A program made the position numbers and the translations under genes. A DNA stretch of 64,000 nt from Globomyces pollinis-pini (lineage: Eukaryota > Chytridiomycota > Chytridiomycetes > Rhizophydiales > Globomycetaceae): the NCBI GenBank assembly GCA_025399215.1, contig MU621090.1, positions 62,001 to 126,000 on the forward strand. Reading direction: 5' to 3'. The notes beneath the pieces are model-generated. The model saw only the letters and a list, made by a program, of their open reading frames with translations, was not told the DNA's origin and did not search any database. Each line of letters begins with the position of its first letter. The first letter of the stretch is position 1. Positions 12,203-24,410 of this stretch are shown here, one piece after another.

Positions 12203-15200
12203 TTAAACATTCAGAGCTTCTTCTAGAATTTTAATTGATGACTTCAATGTTTGGATGTTTTTTACTACATGAGAATCTAACACTTGCTCAACTCGCATAA
12301 AATGCATCTGATTATAAGATCAACTATATACCTTTTTAAAATGTTGCAGTTCAATTTCCACGCTTTCTAACGCATAATTGAACTTACATGCATTCAATTC
12401 CAGACGTTTCGTTGCATCTAGATATGTTTTATAAGAGAAATTTAGTTGCGAGACAGATTTTTCTGACACATCACCGCCTAATGATGAGGAGAGTCTCTCG
12501 AAGTCCTTCGAAAGTTGCTCTGTATGATCTTGTAATGACTCAAATTCATTTGCTGCTCTGTGTATGTAAGCGATACCATTGCGGGCACCATTAACTTCGC
12601 TGCTTTGATTGTTGAAGTAATTTGAAAACAAAGACAGCTCAGAATTTCCCTATAATGTTAAGAAGATTCCATACCAACTGAACGAACAAATCAGCTATAG
12701 AATAATTTGCGTATAAGCTACTTTTATCTCTTACAAACAAGCAGATTGAAGGGTGCTCTAGATGAAATCCAAAATGTGTCAAACAGACACCAAAATCTAT
12801 CATCAAACCTAGTAAAGCCGTACCTTTTCTACTACGTTGCAGTTTGGTAGATATAGCAGCCAAACTTCTTTCTGAAACATATACTTCATCTAATTTTTCA
12901 CGAACTCGCTCCCAGTGTCGTAATTCATCCATGTTTGATACGTATGGACTATAGTTCTGTAGAATTCCATCATTAACATAGTCCATTTTAGATTGTATGC
13001 GAGCTTGAATCATATCGCGCTCAATATCAGATACTTTTAGGAACTCATTTAATAATTCATGTTGCTTAAATTTTGGGTGTTCGAGTAAGTAGCTTATATA
13101 AGATTCTAAATGTCAGAAAACAATTCTGTTAACCTAGTCTTTTCATTACTGTGCAAATTGATAGCTGATAATTATCATTTTCTGTTAACCACTTAGAACC
13201 AGCAACCAGCTCACGAATTTCTGGTCTATTTAAATTAGCACATAGAGTGTTTACATAAAAGCTTCTGGAAATTCTATTAGAAGCTACAATTAATCATTTG
13301 ATACCTTACTTGGGAGTGGAAAAATCCAAAGTCCTCTAAGGTACGATGCACAGTTGACATTTCATTTGAGTTCTAATTTAAGATCAATGTGAAAATACCA
13401 CATATGAATGTAATGAGAAAAACAATTGACCATCTTTTCTAAAATGACTCCCGACAAACGCACCTCGATTGCCTTTAGCGAACGCTATCATTAATACCTA
13501 ATAGAAAAACTTACTAAATAGAGTTGCTTTTAATTCTAAATCTGCAGCCAGATCCTGAGGTCGCATGTCTTTTGCGTTTCTTGCACTGCAATCAGCACCG
13601 CTTTGCAATAGAAGTTTCACCATGCTTATATTTCCCATTAGCACTGCCGTATGTAATGGTGTATTCAATTCGAAATCAGTGCACTGAAGCAGTCTGTGTT
13701 TGTCAACATCACTTATCTTCCTGGAGGATAAAAGTTGAAGGAGTTCTTTTTCATAATCATGGAGAATCAAATAGTGTATAAATGATTTTCCATAATAATC
13801 TACTGCAAAAACATCTACATCTAAATCTTTTTCCAGTAACTCCATCGATAATTTCACCAACCCATTTTGGCAATAGTATGTTAATGGTGATTGGCCATTG
13901 TAACATAAGTTAAAGCTAACTTCTTTTTGAAATAGGTATGTCAATGCGGGTGGTGTTATTGCCAATTGAAAGCAGGGTGATTTTCTAAGCAAGTCCAATA
14001 AATTAGGTCTTTCTTGCAGAATTGTGTCTGCAATATCAAAATTCAAATTAATTATTGCTAAATCCAGTGCTGTATTTCCATCAGCATCCAAGATGTTCAC
14101 ATCAACATCATTTTCCAACAGGAAGACTGTGGATCGATTCAACTTATTTAAAGCAGCGACATGCAGTCCTGTTTGTCCTCTATTGTTTCTTGTATTTACA
14201 CTGTATTCATTAGCCAATACTAATATTAATCAATAAGTTAATTGTTACAAAACTCCATAATTGGGATATTTTCATTTTTACAAGAAATGAGAAAGGGGCA
14301 TTGACCATCAAAATCGCAACAATAAGACAAGCTTTCATTAACAAAAGATGGTCGAAAATCTTCATGATAAAATTCTAAAAAGTTTTCCAATTTGCCTTCC
14401 GATAGAATTCCATTCAACTTTAATTGAAATGCAGAATTTTCTAATAGATCTGAACAATTGTCTGATATATACGATAGAACCAATTCAAAAGTAGATAGTA
14501 AATATCCTAAAATGAGATTTTCTTTAAAAAAATTACCTGATTCTCCATTTTCAAGTTCCATTTCAAACGAAAACCGTTTTATGAACTCAAAGTTGGAGTA
14601 TAGATTAAGAACATTGCTTTTGATAACACAGATAAGAATGAGAGGAATCAATTCATCACTAGATAATAGTACACGACCCCCATTTTCATCATCAAAGGCT
14701 GATTTGTTCAGAATATCAATCATATTTCGTATGCAATTCATTTTTTCTACTGGCGTACGAAAGCTCTCAATGGTTTTAAAGCTCTAAAGAAAGAATAAAA
14801 CATCCAAGTAATTACCTCAATTGCATCCTTTAAGTTTACTCGACATCCTGCTTGCATCGTTACGTTTTGACTCTCCTCAACTATTTTCGTTATTTCCATA
14901 TCCTAGTTAATCAATATACTATATTTATACTTGGTTAGAGCATTCTTGACAGATCTTAAAGAAGATTAATTCATAGGTTTTTGATAACACATTTTTTTCA
15001 ATCAAGCAGTACAAACTATCCCAATCTAGCATATAACGAGTGAGATATGAAGCAATATCAGATTCGTTTAGTTTGCTTAGAAGCATATGCCAATCTGATA
15101 GCAATACTTGTAAATCTTCTTGAATTTGACTAACCGTGAGTTGACTCACAATATCATTGAAAACTGTGATTCTTTGATCCATAGTGTGAATTACTTTCTG

Positions 15201-15604
15201 CATGTCTTTGGAATCTTGGAATATTGACTCCAACCTAAAATCGTCAATACTTTAAGGTGATACGATAAATGAGTTAATTGATTCTTTAGTGGAATAATAC
15301 TGTCGTTGATGTGGTATATTCGAATCAAAGTGTCACGAATTAATACAATCTCTTGATCAATAATCACGATAGAATTATTTATAATATTGCCTTCAACATT
15401 TAAAACTTTTCCATTTAAAGTCAAGAATCCGGTTAATGATTGATTGTTGTTCTGTATCTGATGAACAATATGGTACTGAAGAAATTCCAAAGAATAAAGC
15501 GGTGACGCTGAATCCTTTGGTAGCTTTGAATTTGGTGGTAGAAGCAGAATCCACTGATTAGAAAGCATCTTTACGTATAGTTCACTAATTTTGTCAGCGT
15601 TCAT
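12203..15604 (-). CDS. VPS9-ankyrin-PX-BAR multidomain protein (probable Rab5-type GEF)
   Basis: Multi-exon gene encoding about 1,000 residues, starting MNADKISELYVKM. The order of parts is: an N-terminal region of about 300 residues without a recognised domain; a VPS9 domain around 14240-14740 (SSDELIPLILICVIKSNVLNLYSN...FIKRF, the helices that catalyse Rab5/Vps21 exchange); at least four ankyrin repeats around 13500-14217 (RGQTGLHVAALNK, DGNTALDLAI, NTPLHTAVLMGN); a PX phosphoinositide-binding domain around 13140-13480 (SNRISRSFYVNTLCANLNRP, then EIRELVAGSKWL); and a coiled-coil, BAR-like sorting-nexin tail ending LKSSIKILEEALNV. The combination suggests recruitment to PI3P endosomes and activation of a Rab5-class GTPase. 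The exact PX exon structure was read by frame continuity and could shift slightly. Confidence 0.78.
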
Positions 15605-15693
15605 TTTTGTTCAGGTACTTTTCTAACACTATCGTTTGCATGAAAAATTGTAAGAAATCTGATGGAATTTATTAACACTGGGAACTCAATTGA

Positions 15694-18408
15694 CTATGAT
15701 CGAGGACTGCTGACTTGTAAACCAGTCTCAAATAATTGATCCAGCAGAGAACTAACATACTTGTCGTCTTGGATTACTGTGATATCTACCCGTTTGACAA
15801 TTTCCATAAACTCAATATAATTGGATAAAATGTTATTCTATTCATTAGATTGGATTTTAATTACTCTGATAATTCTTATTAATGTCAATTGCGTATTTTT
15901 ATCCCCCAGATAATGTTTAAGTTTCCAAACTGCATTCAATAAGTTGGCATTCACAGCTTTTACAAAAGATTCGTAAACCACCTTGATATTTTCTGAGTTA
16001 TAAAAATTTCAAACTGATTTACCTGTAGAGGCAAAGGGCTGTTCAACAAGAGATGTTTTGGAAGATAGATAAGGTTTTGCTTTCAAAACAAATTGTGTAA
16101 TAGGTAATGAACTTGTCTTTGATGCATCCAAAATAAAACTTTCACAAGCCTTCTTCAGATCATTGTCCAAAATCTAATTTTTAAGTAATCCAGCAAAAGT
16201 TACCTGTCTGACATCATCTTCTTGAGTTTTCAAGAAAGGCAGCGCAAGATTTCCATAAGTTTGAAATGTGAGTGGGTTGATGAAAACATCTTTGAGTGCG
16301 TCAAAGACTTCGGTCACATCAAATGTTCTAGTGGATCTTGTGAATTTTGAATCATAGAATGAAATATGTTCCCGAAGTTGAAGAAGATTTTTGATAATAA
16401 ACAGCTGTCCATCAGCAGGCGTCTAATGAAAATTATTTAATTAAAAATTTACCTGATTTTGGGCAAGCAAAATGGATGCTGCTATGATGGATGAACGACA
16501 AGACTCTACTACATCTTGAGCCAAGTCATCAAAACTGGCTTCCTAAAAATAATTATAAAAATTGCAGTCGTACCGGTACACTGCCATGCAATTTTTGGAG
16601 TAATTTCATTGTTCGTTGTAAAGTTGGATACCACTCACCACCACCAAAGGTTGGCTTCTCTATACCTACTTCGCCGATTTCTGCTGATTCTAAAGCAGCT
16701 TCTACTGTTGGTGATAATGAAGACGATCCTGGGGTCACCGGCGATAGGTTGGTATCGTTTGCCAAAACATCAGATACTATTTTTGTTTTAACGAAAATAA
16801 ATTACCACCAGTAATTGAATTAATTGCTGCAGGTTTGGGCAGTCCAGGTCCTCTTGCCAGTACAAGAATTTCTTGTTCTCTAGGTCGAAAGGCTTCAATT
16901 TCGGTTCTGATGTAATCTTGAGCTCTAAACGTCAGCCTCTCCTGGGTTTCTTGTAAAATAGACTCTACAACATATTTAACCATATGGGATCGTCCGTTTT
17001 CCACTTCATTACTTTGATCGGTGGACTTCAAGTGAAACAGAAACGACTGGCATAACTCTGACAAAACATCTATTCTTGTTTCTTTTAAAATCAATGGCCT
17101 TAATTGATGTGATAATAGTATTGAAATGTTGTATAAATAGTCTTTGACTTCTTCTTCACCGAGAGAAAAGAATTCACAAAACAATTGGTATTCATCAGTA
17201 CACAATCGAATAATATACGCACAACCTTTCGATGCCTAATATGAATAACTATCTTTTACGAAAGTTGTTAGATTGGTATCCACACTCATATCACGAATAT
17301 TTTGATGTATGTATGGAGATAGGATAGAGCTTCTCACAGATGTATATGCAGCAAAACAGTCACGCAATAATGAAAGATATTCTCTGTGATAAACACATCG
17401 CTGTTCAATTTCAGATATCAATGGCTTCGTTTTCGCTGCAAATGACTTGAACTTCACATAAAATAGAGATAATTGAAGACTGGAAGGCAAAACACTTCCA
17501 GATTCCTAGTAATTGAGAAATATGGCATTACTCTAGCTTTGATTTTATCACGAATTTCACTCTGTAGTTGTCGAATTGATTCCACAAAATATCTAACATT
17601 CAGTCACTAAACATTTACAATTTAATTAAAGTCAACCCTCTAGTCATGCTTAAAATGTTAGTCTAATCATCAATACCATTGACGATATCTCATTTTAAAT
17701 AATGGTGAATCTTTGTATTCCGGCTACTAATGAATAGAATGTAATTTACATGATCTGTTACAAAAGCTAGGCATTGATCCACTTTCTGTAACATTGTGCT
17801 AAATCCGGCCTCCACAACAATTGTTTCTCCAGGTGTATTTAACAACTGCAAGATGGAATCCAACTCGTTGAAGTAAGCTAATTTATTGGAGATATCTTCG
17901 TTCACACTCATTAAATGAGCTTGTTCCTCCAATAGGTTTTCACAAGCATTCTGTAATCCTTTTGTTTTACTCTGCACAAAATCATAGTTTCCTTGTAAAT
18001 CTTCCAATAATTTCGTGAGTGATTGAATCTTCACAATAACTTCTTTAATTCTCAGCTTATTTTCATTAACAAAGTCAAGATAAGATTGGAAAATGTCTTC
18101 TTGACTAGTAATTAACGATAGTATAAATTACCCTTCTTCCATCTCTTTTTCCAATGCAGTGAACCAAGACAAGAATTGTTGAGTTGTTTCTACAATGACC
18201 TGATCAGGTTGAACTTGTTTATGAATTTCTTCCTTTGGTTCTTGTATAACATTATCATTTGTTTGAATAATTTGAATATCGCTACAGATACCCGCCAGAA
18301 GAGAAATACTTTCCTTTTCATCATCAGTTAATTGGTGTGTTGATTCCCATCTGAAGATTGTTAAAGATGATTAATTTACTCGTTGAACTTTGACATGAAC
18401 AACGACAT
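15694..18408 (-). CDS. COG3: conserved oligomeric Golgi complex subunit 3
   Basis: Sec34/COG3, lobe-A subunit of the COG tether for intra-Golgi retrograde vesicles. The ATG at 18408 opens a 29-nt coding exon that splices to give MSLFMSKFNEWESTHQLTDD; ATTQQFLSWFTALEKEMEEG-like sequence follows, typical of the Sec34 N-terminus. The coiled-coil Sec34 domain lies at 17690-18034 (LQGNYDFVQSKTKGLQNACE). A conserved C-terminal block is at 16777-17205 (YQLFCEFFSLGEEEVKDYLY, LRPLILKETRIDVLSELCQ). Nine or more short introns interrupt it. The last exon ends SLLDQLFETGLQVSSPRS with a TAG at 15694-15696, only 89 bp before the VPS9-gene start. Confidence 0.88.
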
Positions 18409-18670
18409 TGTTTCTGTAAAATTTCAAAGAGTTTTCTTGACATGGAATTAGGAAATGACGATAAATTGAGGAATCACATCACTGGATACGTTAAATTATA
18501 TTAACTAAACGAGTCAATTACAATCACGTCTCACGGTCAGAGATGATTTTATTGCATTTAAGAAGCACCTATTAGTATAGTATCACTCCTTTACTTGATC
18601 AAGTCTTGGAACATTCTTCTGATGAGTTTGCTGGAGTCTTCAATTTAGACTTCTCAAAAGTTTACCATCA

Positions 18671-21232
18671 ATGGATATCAATATCACAGAATTGGCAAAC
18701 AGAGTTGCAAAACAACTGAATGATTCTTTTGCATTCAAAAAACCATCTTCAACCCCGATTCCTGATACTAATGTACCTTTGGATGGAAGTCAAGCTAGTT
18801 TCACTGAAAGTGCTGGATGTTCTTCCACCACTACTGTAAATCAAACAAATGTACCAGATCTTGATGATGATTCCAAAATGCTGATGTGTACAATTTATTA
18901 ACTAAAGCACTTAGATATCAAAAAATTCCATGTAATGGACATTGAAGCATCTATCTTGAATGGTGTAAGCGAAAAGAACCAGGTATAATCATTTGACTTA
19001 GATTTAGAGAGGTGGATCAATTGCTCATTTTCGTGTTAGAATCCCTTTAGATACTCCTCAATTATTGGATTTACTCGATTTAGAAATGATTGAAACTGCT
19101 TCTGGACCTTTATATGAATCTGCCTTTAAAGCGTGTTTTTCAATCATCAAAGATTCGATTGGAGAAAACATACACCCAGAATTTGTTGAATTGATCATAT
19201 TTCCAAAAACCTTGCCTTTTTCAGAATTGTAATATATTGTCTCTGCTAAGTACAGTCATGGCTACCACGACGTGACCATCAAACTATTGATGGAAAGAAA
19301 TTGGAGCTCGGAGTTATTCAGTTTATGTGGAATTTTAACAACACTATCACTGCCATTATATTATACACACAGTCAGTACTACAAGTGCATCAACTCCGGT
19401 TGCCGAGCCCCAAATACACTGTAACTTATTGAGAGACGTAATATTTTAGGCATATAAAAGTTTTAGAACACAATTACAAAATCACAAAAAGGGCATTCAG
19501 TGGAAAGCAGCTGGAAGTTTCTACAGAGTAATCACCATTTGCAATTAATAGTAGTTATGAACTTCATCCCGTGGACCTTGTTTGCAGTCATTGTGGTGAA
19601 CTCTTGTGTGAGTCTATCTCAGATAGAGTTAGTTACTGTAATCAACTTGGTTAATGCAAACATTAGTAAGACAAAGTGGTACTCTGACTCTGGTCGACCA
19701 AATCGGCTGCTGTTTGAATAGTAAATCGATTTCACACTAATTTTAAGCTGTTCAGTTCATCTATGATGGTAGGCCACATAATGCATAATTGTAGGTGTGT
19801 TATCAAGTGACATTGATGTTGGGGACTTTGTTCAAGTAATTGCATCGAGAGTGGATTTAAATAAACAACTTCCTACTGGTTTTCATGTTCAGCTACACAA
19901 TATTAGAAAGGAAAATTGGATGTCTCAAAAAAGCGCAAAGATATTGAACGACTCGAAACCTCTTTTGCATACTAGTAACTTACAGCCATTTCAATTTTCC
20001 CAATATCTGGTTGATAAAATAGGATCAAATATACTACCCGACGAAATGTGGAGAAAGCTTAGACTGTGCCTATTGATGAGGTATCACATTTCATTGATTT
20101 TCTAGTTTATCTTCCATATCGGAAGATTCAGTGATGAATTCGAACCCCGTCAATATTATGATTGTTACCAATTCTTATACTCCTAGTCTCTATAGATTTT
20201 TGAAGTATGTCTGTAAGTTTAAAAGATCATCAATTGTGGGATCACAATCAGTTGGGAACTTGAACTTTATACATATGGAAAAAGATTCAATGAATTGTAA
20301 GTAAAAATTTAAATGAATGACGTTAGTCCCATATTTTGCACCAAAGAATGGGATTGTTTTAACCAAATGGAATGGTTTAAGTGCAAAACAACGAAAAGAA
20401 TTAATGGCTAGTAAATAAGTGCCAATCGCTACTAATATCTTAGTTGTAAAGTTACCGAAACGCGAGTTGAGGGAGGGTAAAAGAATGTAACTTATGATTG
20501 GTAGGTGAAAGTGCAATCAGCTTTGAAATGAATTGTGCTCTTTGGACAATTGTTGAACTCACTAATAGCCAGAAGCCGATGCTACAGGTAACTTCAGTTA
20601 TACACCAATAAATACCTTTAGGATTTTGCAGAATTTGATGTTATTCTCAATTTAATGACATCTGATGATGATATACATGATATTAATCATTTAAACTGCG
20701 TTTTTCTTAACGAAATGGATCATATTGACACCTCCAATAATCGAGCGGAGCTAATTGACCACATCCAAGGAATTTCCAACATGAAATCAAAGTATAACAC
20801 ATATTTTAATAATTAGTCTATTAGATGATACTCAAGAATTTATTTCCAGATATGTAGCGATCATGCGTCAACACGTTGGAGAAAAGATCCCAAAGTCTAT
20901 TTCTGATATAACCATGGTATTTAGATTTGTACTTAAAATAGTCTTTGATCACTATGGCAACAGCACACAGCAAGCTATGTTCCAGAGCAACTGTGACGAT
21001 GGAAGATGCTGTAATCGCAATGATACTGCATGAAGAGACTATTAAATTTGCATATGGATTTTCATTGCTTGATATGAGAAGCCGACCAGAAGATCAAGAA
21101 TGTGTATATGATACTGAACAGGTATTAAAAAACCATTATGTTAAACTGCAGGTGTTTGATCAACGAGAACATTACTTTCAAGAACTAGGCAATCAATTAT
21201 ACGACAAATTGCGCGTAAATACGAGCGAATGA
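18671..21232 (+). CDS. MCMDC2: MCM domain-containing protein 2 homologue
   Basis: Divergent MCM-family protein with a role in meiotic recombination in animals. About 700 residues in roughly ten exons, starting MDINITELANRV. Family landmarks in order: FRVRIPLDTPQLLDLLDLE; an OB-like middle part (LSSDIDVGDFVQVIASRVDL, QPFQFSQYLVDKIGSNILPD); the AAA-core entry WRKLRLCLLMSLSS, then VNIMIVTNSYTPSLYRFLKY; CALWTIVELTNSQKP, the MCMDC2 counterpart of the MCM arginine-finger region; and a C-terminal lid (ITMATAHSKLCSRATVTMED) ending FDQREHYFQELGNQLYDKL. No good Walker A lysine motif was seen, as in animal MCMDC2. MCM8/9 were considered but lack this C-terminus. It is divergent from COG3, with 262 bp between the start codons. 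Confidence 0.75.
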
Positions 21233-21333
21233 AAGCAACATTTGGCTGTTAATAAATGCATTTACTTATTGCCTTGTGGTTCATTGTTTGAATTTTAAGA
21301 TCTTCAGTTTTCACATTTTCGTACGAAACACTT

Positions 21334-24297
21334 ATGGACAAGCCAAGAACAGTCCCTCCAACACCACACCTTCATCCCAGTATGCAGTCAAAGGATGGAT
21401 TCAATCATTATAAATCCCATAGTTACAATCAGTTGAAGTCATTCATTCCTCAACCAAAATCAGCTTTAGTTACTAGTCACGAATCGTCTCCTTCAACGTC
21501 AAATCTAGAATCCAGAGCAAGAAATATTATATTATCAAATATCCCGATACAAGAATCGAAAAATGGTAGAGTAAGAGTGATACGCCAAAACCAAAATATC
21601 CAACCTGTTGATCAAACAGAACCAGATTCTTTAATCAGCCAACATGAACCTCTTGCAAGTTCTCTTGAAAGCTCTAAAGATAATTATTCTCCCAAGATCG
21701 TTGAACCTATCGGTTTTATGCGAAGTGTCAAACATGTAAACACAGGATACTCGTACAAACCACCTGCAGCAGCAAAATATTACCTCTGGTAATCAATAGC
21801 TTCCTAATTCTTAAGGGATTCTTCAAGAATAGGACATACCATTACATTAAAATCTGATAATTTGATTCCTACAAATGTCAAAATATCATCCACAGCTTTA
21901 AAGCAGCTAAAAATAGAACTTTTAAAACGAAACTTGCTGAAGTCTGCAAACACGGGAAACGATCAATGTCCAACAGTGGGTTTTCTTATTGGTCAAACGG
22001 TATGTAATAATCAAGACGTCATACTTGATTTAAACCGTTTTGATACTGGAATTGATGGTCATGGATCAAAATCGCTCACTCAATCAGATCTTGTTAATCC
22101 CGAAGTTTTGGTACATGTAACTGATACTTCTACTCAAAATTCGACTGAATTTTCGGATTATGATAGATTATTTACAGTATTTAAACTTCTCTCATTGAAT
22201 CGTAGTATTATTTAAAAGCGTTATCAGAACTTACAGTATCAGAAATGCGAATGAGATTTCCAATTGTGGGACTATTTCAAATTGTCTCAAACTCAATCGT
22301 TCCACCCCTATGTAAAAATAATTCTTAACATTTTTAGTTCGAACAGTGATTCCATCATTAGAAATTGAATTATATCCTATAAATCCAATTAGGGTTGTCA
22401 ATACGGCTTTATCAAACAAGCTAATGTCAGAACCGTTCACACAATCGTTGGAATTTGGAATTCTGTCTATTGATCAAGCTAGGCAGTTGTATTTACTTAA
22501 TTTGGACGATCCAATATCCCAACGGATTCCCTTGATAGGTCTGTAAGTTGCTATCCTCGCTAACAGATGAGATGGTTAAAGACTAAAGCAGAGATCACTG
22601 AGCCTTTGATTCATACTCTATGTTTGAAATTCATTTTGCACAATTCATTAAAGAAATTGGATACCGGAAAGAACACCATTCTTCTGTGTTGTTTTCAACC
22701 TACCGATCCTAGCAGGCCAATATGCTTTGAATGCACCTACAAGGTAAGCTCCTTTCATCCCTGACGCATTTCTTTAGAGCGTAAATGATATTGGTATAGA
22801 GGTGTTTGGATCCAAAGATCTCTCTTCAAAACCTTTTCAACAGCTAGATTTACTACACAACGTACATTTTGTAGATTCGTACAATAAGCATTTTAAAGGG
22901 TAAAGGTTCAATAATTTTTGAAAGTAGGAAACTTGTTTCGCATCTTGATGAAAGCGTTGTCACTTCTGATGAATCAATTATTAAAAGTATTTTAATTGAT
23001 GGAAACGAGCATGAGATGCAATTCCAAGATTTAGATGTCTCTGTTAATACAATGAAAGACAATCATGTTTCGAGCCCAGTGGAAAAACAAGCTCTTTTAT
23101 CACAAGAAATAGACAAATCTCCCGAATCAGAAAAAATTATGGAAGAAATAGCAGATTCACCAAAGCTAGGCGCTCCATTTGAATTCAACACACCATTCAA
23201 TCATATGTCGGCTGATAGCTCAATGCAGCAAATGATGTACATATCCATGCTTCAACAACAAGTGGCATCATTACAAGCACAAGTGCTTCATTTAAGTCAA
23301 CAGTGCTCCATACAAGGGTTTTATCCATTGAATCAACATTCAACCCAATTCGGAATTCATCCACAGCATAATTTTCAGTCACAACACACTCGCCAAAACA
23401 GTGCAGAAAATGGCGGCACAGACGTCATAAATATCACTGGTTCAGTTGGTGGTTCTGCTGCTACATATAAATCGGTATCTACTAACACATCCTTTTTGGT
23501 AAACGTTTCACTTTTCTCATTTATAGAAACCGGATATCGTTGATAATACGTCAGAGGAACCTAGAAACCCATTGACAAGAGAAAATATTTTTGAACAGGA
23601 AAATTCTAAACGTGTGAATGTGTTGGTAGAACTGAAAGAGTCGCAATTCAAGAATATTCCAGAGAAGGAAAAGCAAGTAGCTGCTAATTCATACAGCAAT
23701 GAAAATGAAGTCGTAGCTAATGGGACACAAACACTGTCCGATCATATCATTGAGAATTCAATCAATGGAAAAGATGTATTGATGCTTAACAAGCAAATTC
23801 GATCGACAACAGAAAATTTACAGGAGCTATCACAGGCGAAAAATGAGGAAACCGATTCATTACATCGACCGGAATTGGATGATGCAATTAACAAGAAGCA
23901 GAGTCCTGTTGCTACTTCACCCAACTTGATAACAACTTCTCAAATAGACGATGAGTTTGATGCATCACTAGCATCTAATTTTTCAGTTGATTGTCCCGCT
24001 GAATACGCAATCAAAGAAAATATTAGCCAAGAAGACAAAATACATGATATAATCGCTAGTCTGGTGTCTGATGCAGAACAAAGTTTTATTTATAATGAAA
24101 AACCGTTACGCAACAGTGAAAGTACCACAGTATTTCCCAAGAAACCATCAAGGAAGGTTTTACCAAAAAGCGGCATTAAACAGCAAGAATCCTTCAAGGG
24201 GACTGAAAATTTCAACCAAACTATTGAATCAGAGCCATTAGAAGAATCGCTTTCTTTTGCAACAATGAAATATCTAGAAAAATACGGTTTAAACTAG
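21334..24297 (+). CDS. STIL: STIL/Ana2/SAS-5-type centriole assembly protein
   Basis: Centriole duplication factor that bridges Plk4 and SAS-6 in animals. About 900 residues, many exons. A low-complexity N-terminus is followed, across the intron at about 21790-21815, by YYLWDSSRIGHTITLKSDN, aligning with the first conserved block of STIL. Then come VGFLIGQTVCNNQDVILDLN and RFDTGIDGHG (STIL has RFDPGR here), SLEFGILSIDQARQLYLLNL and DDPISQRIPLIGL. A short coiled coil follows (MMYISMLQQQVASLQAQVLH), matching the STIL oligomerisation helix. The C-terminus is a clear STAN motif, LSFATMKYLEKYGLN, directly before the stop. The order of all blocks matches STIL. It begins 101 bp after MCMDC2. Identity rests on four colinear motifs and is fairly secure despite weak overall similarity. 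Confidence 0.85.
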
Positions 24298-24410
24298 ATA
24301 TGCTCAGGACCGTGAATTATGTAACCTAATAAATTATTTTAAATGTAAGAGATATTTTGCGTAGGTAGGCAATTCAATTCACCTGTAAAATCCTTCCCTT
24401 TTTATTTTGG

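Noticed and set aside
16491..16814. Overlapping plus-strand frames of about 90-107 codons inside COG3
   Set aside because: Antisense to well-supported COG3 exons.
20190..20516. 108-codon minus-strand open frame inside MCMDC2
   Set aside because: It lies across MCMDC2 exons and introns and shows no domain.
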